6,384 nucleotides of DNA. Origin: Flavobacteriaceae bacterium (lineage in GTDB: Bacteria > Bacteroidota > Bacteroidia > Flavobacteriales > Flavobacteriaceae). Positions within the stretch are counted from its first letter, which is position 1, and each line of letters starts with the position of its first letter. The stretch covers positions 1 through 6,384 of the forward strand of contig DOIV01000267.1 in NCBI GenBank assembly GCA_003511845.1. Direction: 5' to 3'. This document shows, in pieces, positions 5,124 through 6,384 of the stretch. The notes below the pieces were generated by a model, which saw nothing but the letters and a program-made list of their open reading frames with translations, had not been told where the DNA came from and did not search any database. Made by a program: the position numbers and the translations under genes.

Positions 5124-6384
5124 ATACTAAAGCCAGTAAATTTTTGTAATACTTCAGGGATTTCAATGCCATTTTCGGTTTGATAATTTTCAAGTAATGC
5201 TGCTAATACTCTTGGTAAAGCTAAAGAGCTACCGTTAAGAGTATGTGCCAATTCGCTTTTTCCGTTTGCATTTTTAAAGCGTAATTTTAAACGATTGGCC
5301 TGAAAAGTTTCAAAATTTGAAACTGAACTAACTTCTAACCAACGATCTTGTGCTGTAGAAAACACTTCAAAATCATAGGTTAATGCAGCCGTAAATCCTA
5401 AATCACCACCACACAATCTTAATATTCTGTAAGGTAATTTTAATTCGCGTAAAATTTCTTTTACATGATCAACCATCCCGTCAAGGGCTTTATATGAATT
5501 ATCAGGATGTTCGATACGAACAATCTCTACTTTATCAAATTGATGTAATCTATTCAAACCTCTAACATGAGCCCCGTAAGAACCAGCTTCACGTCTAAAA
5601 CAAGGTGTGTAAGCAGTATGTAGTATAGGGAAATCGTTTTCTTTCACCATACTATCTCTATACATATTGGTAACAGGGACTTCTGCTGTAGGAATCAAAT
5701 ATAAATTATCTACAGTTGCATGATACATTTGCCCTTCTTTGTCTGGCAATTGGCCAGTGCCAAAACCAGAAGCTTCATTTACCAAGTGAGGTACTTGTAC
5801 TTCTTGATAGCCAGCATCTGTATTTTTGTCTAAAAAATAATTGATTAAGGCTCTTTGTAATTTGGCTCCTTTGCCTTTATATACAGGAAAACCAGCTCCA
5901 GTAATTTTAGTGCCCAATTCAAAATCTATAATGTCATATTTCTTTGCGAGTTCCCAATGTGGTAATGCTTTATCGTGTAATTTAGGAATGTCACCTTCTT
6001 TAAATACCTCTTCATTATCTTCTTCAGTAGTTCCTGACGGGACTAATGCGTTTGGAACATTTGGTATTTGATAAAGCAATTCATTCAATTCACTTTGAGT
6101 TTCGCTTAATTGCTCGTTCAATTGTTTTGAATTTTCTTTAAGTTGACCCGTTTTTTCTTTTAATAATATTGCTTTTTGTTGCTCGCCAGTTTTGAATAAA
6201 ATACCAATCTCTTTAGAAATTTTATTAGATTCTGCTTGGTTATTTTCCAATTCTGTTTGGATAGATTTTCGCTTGTCATCAATGGTGATTACTTGATTGA
6301 TAATTTTATCAGCATCTGTAAAATTTCTAACAGCCAAACGTTTTATAATTTGGTCTTTGTTTTCTCTAATAGTTGCAACTTGTA
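5114..6384 (-). CDS. serS: Seryl-tRNA synthetase (start just beyond right edge)
   Basis: Class II aminoacyl-tRNA synthetase that charges tRNA-Ser (and selenocysteine tRNA where present). The frame is open to the window edge and gives 422 residues starting QVATIRENKDQIIKRLAVRNF. By comparison with the family only about two residues (probably Met-Leu) are missing, for a total near 424, the normal length. The N-terminal helical arm (about 40-110 in full-length numbering, rich in Glu/Lys/Gln) is the coiled coil that binds the long variable arm of tRNA-Ser. The catalytic core shows PTAEVP (233-238, serine-binding loop), motif 2 as CFRREAGSYG (263-272), HQFDKVE (282-288), and motif 3 as LNGSSLALPRVLAALLENYQ (384-403). 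An in-frame TTG at 6335-6337 is not the start, because conserved N-terminal residues continue upstream. It ends in a TTAA shared with the convergent 47-aa gene. Its promoter lies outside the window. Confidence 0.97.
   Translation of the reverse strand, partial: QVATIRENKDQIIKRLAVRNFTDADKIINQVITIDDKRKSIQTELENNQAESNKISKEIGILFKTGEQQKAILLKEKTGQLKENSKQLNEQLSETQSELNELLYQIPNVPNALVPSGTTEEDNEEVFKEGDIPKLHDKALPHWELAKKYDIIDFELGTKITGAGFPVYKGKGAKLQRALINYFLDKNTDAGYQEVQVPHLVNEASGFGTGQLPDKEGQMYHATVDNLYLIPTAEVPVTNMYRDSMVKENDFPILHTAYTPCFRREAGSYGAHVRGLNRLHQFDKVEIVRIEHPDNSYKALDGMVDHVKEILRELKLPYRILRLCGGDLGFTAALTYDFEVFSTAQDRWLEVSSVSNFETFQANRLKLRFKNANGKSELAHTLNGSSLALPRVLAALLENYQTENGIEIPEVLQKFTGFSIID

Noticed and set aside
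5841..6071. Open frame of 76 codons on the plus strand inside serS
   Set aside because: It is antisense to conserved SerRS core sequence, with no promoter and no recognisable product.
6335..6337. TTG as the start codon of serS
   Set aside because: The same frame continues to the window edge with a typical SerRS N-terminus (QVATIRENKDQIIKRL), so the gene starts just outside the window.
1..6384. Mobile element, defence island or novel multi-gene system
   Set aside because: No transposase, integrase, terminal repeats, toxin-antitoxin pair, CRISPR repeats or nuclease-like genes were seen. Apart from the 47-aa frame the genes are core functions with ordinary family lengths.

Overview
This window reads as chromosomal housekeeping DNA from a member of the Bacteroidota, most likely a marine-type Flavobacteriaceae. 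The reasons are its strong AT richness, the absence of Shine-Dalgarno sequences in front of nearly every gene, two perfect matches to the Bacteroidota promoter -7 element (TAnnTTTG), and protein variants typical of that phylum: a DUF4286 protein, RsmA with an NFPY motif, and a TPR protein with a flavobacterial-looking C-terminus. No mobile element, CRISPR array, tRNA, rRNA or phage gene was seen.

Layout from right to left, which is the direction of nearly all transcription. The right edge carries serS (minus strand), which lacks only about its first two codons. A 47-codon reading frame on the plus strand (4974-5117) runs head-on into serS, and both genes end in the same palindromic TTAA. Between that frame and the next gene lies a 151-bp divergent regulatory region (4823-4973). 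A minus-strand run follows: a secreted TPR protein (3038-4822), a DUF4286 protein (2640-2969), rsmA/ksgA (1825-2601) and mgtE (486-1835). A promoter-bearing gap of 65 bp leads to the first 140 codons of glnS, which runs off the left edge.

The minus-strand cluster joins 16S rRNA maturation (RsmA) to magnesium uptake (MgtE) with an 11-bp overlap, and two poorly understood genes lie upstream. The two aminoacyl-tRNA synthetases at the edges (SerRS, GlnRS) appear to be separate transcription units. Two minus-strand reading frames extend upstream to TTG codons, but neither TTG is a believable start. In the TPR gene the TTG is part of the -7 promoter element and the real start is the ATG at 4822. 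In serS the frame continues to the window edge with conserved N-terminal residues.

The least ordinary features are at gene ends. The convergent 47-aa frame overlaps a probable serS terminator. An inverted repeat spans the stop of the TPR gene. A GAAA-loop hairpin with a T9 tract sits on the last codons of the DUF4286 gene and may attenuate rsmA-mgtE transcription. I found no convincing new multi-gene system. The best candidate for something undescribed is the 47-aa gene.
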